Source: Pasteurellaceae bacterium RH1A (lineage in GTDB: Bacteria > Pseudomonadota > Gammaproteobacteria > Enterobacterales > Pasteurellaceae). Taken from it: a stretch of DNA of 64,000 bases. A program made the translations under genes and the position numbers. Below the pieces are notes generated by a model, which was not told the DNA's origin, did not search any database, and worked only from the letters and a program-made list of their open reading frames with translations. Numbering within the stretch: the stretch's first letter is position 1; every line of letters begins with the position of its first letter. Shown here in pieces: positions 60,944 through 64,000 of the stretch. The stretch spans positions 2,155,771 to 2,219,770 of the forward strand of contig CP015195.1 of assembly GCA_012221805.1 (NCBI GenBank), read 5' to 3'.

Positions 60944-61729
60944 TTAATTCAAGGACTGAATTCTGTATTCTACAGGGCTTAGTCCTTTTAATTCTACTTG
61001 AATACGCTTGTGGTTGTAATAATAAATGTACTCGTGAAGCACCTTTTCAAGCTCATCAAAGGTCTCAAAATGTCTGCCGAAGTAACATTCCGTCTTTAAT
61101 CGTCCAAAAAAACTTTCCATTGCCCCATTATCCAAACAATTTCCCTTCCTCGACATACTCTGTCGAATATGATTTGTCTTCAACATCCTTTGGTATCCTT
61201 CCATCTGATATTGCCAGCCTTGGTCAGAGTGAAGAATTGGTTTATCACCATTCAGCCTTGCTGTCGCCTGAGTCATCATTCGGGTAATTTGCTCAAAATT
61301 AGGACTTCTTGATAGGTCGTAGGCAATAATTTCACGGCTAAATAAGTCTTTAATAGGTGATAAATAAAGCTTACCCTCGGCACATTTAAACTCGGTCACA
61401 TCGGTTACCCACTTTTCATTAGGCGCTTGAGCTTCAAAATTACGCTTTAATAAGTTGTCCGCAATGCGACCAACTTCGCCCTTGTAAGAACGATACTTTC
61501 GCCGTTTACATTTGCCCTTCAACCCTAAGTTCTGCATTAAGGATTGCACCTTCTTATGGTTGATTTTTAAGATCTTCCTTAAGTCTAAAGTAATGCGACG
61601 ATAGCCATAATTTCCTTTATTGTCCCGATAAATCTCTGTGATTTGTTGTGAAATCGCTGCATTTTTATCGTCTTTGTCTTTTAGATGATAGAAAAAGGAG
61701 CTTCTTGCCAGAGCCAGCAGACTCAACAA
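60944..61729 (-). CDS. IS3-family transposase, OrfB integrase part
   Basis: A 261-residue DDE transposase domain. The triad is D110 (WVTDVTEF), D169 (ILHSDQGWQY) and E205 (DNGAMESFFGRLK), with 35 residues between the last two, as in retroviral-type integrases. The HTH_21-like N-terminus reads DNKGNYGYRRITLDLRK. It is produced as an OrfAB fusion by -1 frameshifting at A-AAA-AAC (near 61774-61779). After the slip the frame runs ...TEVVKALRTNFPLEILLSLL without a stop. The start shown (TTG) is therefore only the end of the open frame. Confidence 0.94.
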   Translation of the reverse strand: MLSLLALARSSFFYHLKDKDDKNAAISQQITEIYRDNKGNYGYRRITLDLRKILKINHKKVQSLMQNLGLKGKCKRRKYRSYKGEVGRIADNLLKRNFEAQAPNEKWVTDVTEFKCAEGKLYLSPIKDLFSREIIAYDLSRSPNFEQITRMMTQATARLNGDKPILHSDQGWQYQMEGYQRMLKTNHIRQSMSRKGNCLDNGAMESFFGRLKTECYFGRHFETFDELEKVLHEYIYYYNHKRIQVELKGLSPVEYRIQSLN

Positions 61730-61761
61730 AATTTCAAGCGGAAAATTCGTCCGTAAGGCCT

Positions 61762-62238
61762 TTACGACTTCTGTTTTTTCATCATTTTTTGTTGGTTGAG
61801 CTCCTGCAACTTTTTTAGCACGGCTACCTCCGCACGAAGTTTCAAAATCTCTAACTCGAGTTCCTCTTCACGGGTTTGGGGTTTAGGAGGCATTTTGGGA
61901 TATTTGGGCTTCATACTTGGGCGACCTTTAGGTTTGGGGAAAAGCCCGTTTATACCTTGTTTTTCAAAGGCCTGCAACCAGAGGCTAATTACCCCAGAAC
62001 GAGGAATACTAAAGTGATAGTAAGCCTCTTCTGCAGAAAATTGTCTACTTTTAACCGCTTGTATCACTTTTAGCTTAAATTCAGGGGAATAGGTCTGTTT
62101 TGTTCTATGGACAGTTAACCCATTGATTCCATTGTGATTAAATTGAACAATCCAGAGCCGCAGTAGGCTCTCTTTAAGTTGAAAATGTTGGCGAGTGAGT
62201 GACGCATTTTTACCATTTTGAAGATAAAATTCGATCAC
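61762..62238 (-). CDS. IS3-family transposase, OrfA
   Basis: A 158-residue DNA-binding subunit. It has two helix-turn-helix domains: the first around 10-45 (SLTRQHFQLKESLLRLWIVQFNHNG), the second around 55-95 (YSPEFKLKVIQAVKSRQFSAEEAYYHFSI). A proline/lysine linker and a C-terminal leucine-zipper helix (REEELELEILKLRAEVAVLKKLQELNQQK) follow. This layout is that of IS150-group OrfA. It ends with the slippery A run that leads into orfB. Confidence 0.93.
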   Translation of the reverse strand: MIEFYLQNGKNASLTRQHFQLKESLLRLWIVQFNHNGINGLTVHRTKQTYSPEFKLKVIQAVKSRQFSAEEAYYHFSIPRSGVISLWLQAFEKQGINGLFPKPKGRPSMKPKYPKMPPKPQTREEELELEILKLRAEVAVLKKLQELNQQKMMKKQKS

Positions 62239-62373
62239 CTATTGTTTGAAAAGTTGGTTGTATTTGGTCATAAAAAATCTGCACCTTAATTAGTTGGTTA
62301 TTGAGTCCAACTTTTGGGGTGCAGATCACTAGGGTCGCATTTTTCAAGTTTCATTATTAGAATGAATTATAGA

Positions 62374-64000
62374 TTACCATTGGTAGCCAACACCTACACC
62401 ACCAGAATAGTGGCCGGCACTATTGGCCGTTCCATTCATTTTCAGAATGATCTTGCCATTATCACTGGCCTTGGAATAACCCACAGCAAGGGCAGATGCA
62501 CCACCATAGGCTCCTCCAGAGATAGCAACCATAGATTTACCAGGAATATAAACCTGTGGCAGGGAAGAAGCTGCAGCAGAATTTGCCCCAATGCCTCTGA
62601 CACGTTTATCTAGTTTAGATACACGGTTATCGACATTGACCACACTTTGGGCAACACCCTTAAGTTGGCTTACATTCACTGCATCAAAGTCAGCCTTACC
62701 TGGTGCAACATTGGTAATACGGGTTGCAGAACCGTTGGCACCAGCAACATTAAGCGCTTGGCCATACTGATCTTCTACGGTACTAATGGTCGCACGATTA
62801 CCATTAGAACCAATGGTTACCGTATCAAAGCCCGGATTAGCTGACGTTGCAATGGCAAGGTTGGCACCATTTTGGGTAAGCACAATGTTATTCCCTGCTT
62901 GAACACCAAGGGTATCGCCCATAGCGACCTTGGCCTTGCTTGCACCTTGCACCTTACCTGTCGAGCCCTTAACTTCAGACGCTTCAATATTCCAACCCTT
63001 CGCAACTTCGTTTTGAACATTGGTCACATTTTGGTTGGTTTCGTGGAGCTGGCTACCATTAACGGCATCGGTACTGGTTGCAGAAACCTCACCTTTAGCC
63101 ACATTCACCACCTTGTTACCACCGTTATCCAAGCCTTGATTGCTAAGATTGACCTTAGAATCCTTAAAGCCGACACGATTGTCACTGATCTCGGTATTAC
63201 CTGTGGTTAGGCGGCCATCCTGGCCTAAGTCAACCTCCTTATTTAGACTCACTTCAAGTGCACCCTCATTGACCTTAGTCTTGATATTACCATCGCCTTT
63301 AACTTGGATGGTTTTACCAAGATTTTGTCTGACTTCGGTACCATTATCATCGGCTAAACCGAATCCGCCACCTTGCTCTGCATCGGTGACACTTGAAACC
63401 GCATTTTTAAGATCGCCAATATTGGCCGCATTGGTTAGGGTATCGCCACTTGCATCTGCAAGTTTTGTATTTCCTAGACCGCTTGCAAGCTTAGTAATCT
63501 GCTTGTCGCCTGCAACAATGCCATCTTGGCTAACCTTAACATCACCTGCGATTAAGCCGTCTTTGCTAAGGGATACATTATCGCCGACCTTAATGCCCTC
63601 ATTATTTAAGAGGGTATCGCCTGCCTTGATACTGCCATCCTTGCCCAGATCAACATCCTTAACTAGGCCAACTGTGACAGTCTTGCCATCGTTACTAATA
63701 TTGATGTTATCTCCATTAACCCAATTAACCGTATCATTAGGCCCTACATTTTCTGGTTTACCACCGTTAGTTTGAAGGTTCCAACCCGCATTGGCGGTGG
63801 CATTGACTTTTTCAAGTTGATCAAGATTTACCGCATCCTTACCATCCTTACCAGCTGTTACGTTGCTAATACGGCCATCTTCCTTAAAGCTGATGCCATC
63901 CGTGCCATCTTTACCTCGTAGGGTTAGGCCATCTTGACCATCCGCACCTCTTGTGCCCACAATAGACATTCCATCTTGGCCATCTTTAGCAAACTTGATT
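62374..64000 (-). CDS. Trimeric autotransporter adhesin, C-terminal part (5' end outside window)
   Basis: At least 542 codons, open to the window edge. The visible part is made of repeats of YadA-like head and stalk sequence (GDNVSLSKDGLIAGDVKVSQDG, NVAKGEVSATSTDAVNGSQLHETNQNV, KADFDAVNVSQLKGVAQSVVNVDNRVSKLDKRVRGIGANSAAASS) and ends with the YadA membrane anchor (VAISGGAYGGASALAVGYSKASDNGKIILKMNGTANSAGHYSGGVGVGYQW). The final W closes a beta-barrel strand for Bam recognition. The repeated NXXQL and DAVN neck motifs are typical of Hia/Hsf-type proteins. Surface adhesion is the expected role. Its terminator is interrupted by the IS. Confidence 0.94.
   Translation of the reverse strand, partial: IKFAKDGQDGMSIVGTRGADGQDGLTLRGKDGTDGISFKEDGRISNVTAGKDGKDAVNLDQLEKVNATANAGWNLQTNGGKPENVGPNDTVNWVNGDNINISNDGKTVTVGLVKDVDLGKDGSIKAGDTLLNNEGIKVGDNVSLSKDGLIAGDVKVSQDGIVAGDKQITKLASGLGNTKLADASGDTLTNAANIGDLKNAVSSVTDAEQGGGFGLADDNGTEVRQNLGKTIQVKGDGNIKTKVNEGALEVSLNKEVDLGQDGRLTTGNTEISDNRVGFKDSKVNLSNQGLDNGGNKVVNVAKGEVSATSTDAVNGSQLHETNQNVTNVQNEVAKGWNIEASEVKGSTGKVQGASKAKVAMGDTLGVQAGNNIVLTQNGANLAIATSANPGFDTVTIGSNGNRATISTVEDQYGQALNVAGANGSATRITNVAPGKADFDAVNVSQLKGVAQSVVNVDNRVSKLDKRVRGIGANSAAASSLPQVYIPGKSMVAISGGAYGGASALAVGYSKASDNGKIILKMNGTANSAGHYSGGVGVGYQW

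Larger units (their letters stand above)
60916..62328 (-). mobile_element. IS3-family insertion sequence (IS150-type), 1413 bp
   Basis: The ends are TGATCTGACCCCAGAAAGTT (60916) and, read inwards from 62328, TGATCTGCACCCCAAAAGTT, imperfect inverted repeats beginning TG and ending CA as in the IS3 family. The flanking direct repeat is CTAG (60912-60915 and 62329-62332). It carries orfA and orfB with a -1 frameshift signal. Full length and intact, so possibly active. Confidence 0.93.
60898..62347. other. Palindromic terminator split by the IS element
   Basis: TGAAAAATGCGACC (ending 60911) and its mirror GGTCGCATTTTTCA (from 62333) flank the IS, each followed or preceded by CTAG. With the IS and one CTAG removed the site reads as a perfect hairpin terminator with a CTAG loop, with its T run on both strands. 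It would have closed the adhesin gene, whose stop is at 62374. Confidence 0.85.

Noticed and set aside
62872..63775. Plus-strand frames opposite the adhesin
   Set aside because: Shadows of the repetitive adhesin sequence, low complexity with serine/proline/leucine bias and no ribosome binding sites.

Overview
The window looks like the chromosome of a Pasteurellaceae bacterium. It contains many copies of the uptake signal core ACAAGCGGT, which is the Actinobacillus pleuropneumoniae-type form rather than the AAGTGCGGT form of Haemophilus influenzae. Gene order also fits: mrcA diverges from comABCDE, and nusB-thiL-pgpA-rhtB, ybfE-fldA-fur and rppH-tauE-lgt are family-typical blocks. Housekeeping genes use GC-rich codons (gcc, ggc, ctg), so AT-rich accessory stretches stand out. 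I cannot name the species.

Layout. 1-5.3 kb: lipA end, mnmE, a small secreted protein, an M13 peptidase, a methyltransferase. 5.3-11.4 kb: mrcA and the competence pilus operon comABCDE. 11.7-14.2 kb: nusB, thiL, pgpA and a LysE-type exporter. 14.4-18.7 kb: two BCCT transporters. 18.8-25.3 kb: a YceK-type lipoprotein, a YczE-type membrane protein, leuB, ybfE-fldA-fur, letB. 25.4-30.5 kb: luxS, an ABC exporter, two AT-rich glycosyltransferases, nfuA. 30.6-35.0 kb: trmL, a yhiN-type flavoprotein, sprT, yfiF, folP. 35.1-38.8 kb: a TPP riboswitch controlling a thiD-thiE fusion, an HMP transporter and tenA. 38.8-49 kb: a MarR switch with three operators, gph, truD, tag, nlpD with a truncated paralogue, a YqaA-type protein, surE, lgt, a TauE-type transporter, rppH, a SufE protein, marC. 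49-52.3 kb: a frameshifted yheS and bcr. 52.3-54.8 kb: an AT-rich accessory cassette. 54.9-60.8 kb: rsuA, ubiG, a DUF2057 protein, corC, lnt, a frameshifted rluA and an SOS-controlled UmuD-like protein. 60.9-62.3 kb: an IS3-family element. 62.4 kb to the end: the C-terminal part of a trimeric autotransporter adhesin.

The best candidate for an undescribed system is the cassette between bcr and rsuA, genes that are neighbours in E. coli. It has a divergent FtsZ/tubulin-like protein without the FtsZ C-terminal tail, a PD-(D/E)XK nuclease-family protein 33 bases downstream in the same operon, and, facing them, a 32-residue hydrophobic peptide gene with its own near-consensus promoter, a leader with mutually exclusive hairpins that can hide the ribosome binding site, and a terminator. 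A similarly built 23-residue peptide gene lies after sprT. A UmuD-like gene with two LexA boxes has lost both catalytic residues of the S24 protease fold.

Intergenic DNA is rich in short inverted-pair palindromes resembling REP/REPIN elements. Four families are present: GCGCCAGC/GCGCAAGC hairpins (six pairs), GTAG-GGTGCG (two pairs), CCCCTCTTTAGC (two pairs) and CCCTCCCCCGC (two pairs plus a single copy). The first family shows paired base changes in its stem. No tRNA, rRNA or CRISPR array was recognised.
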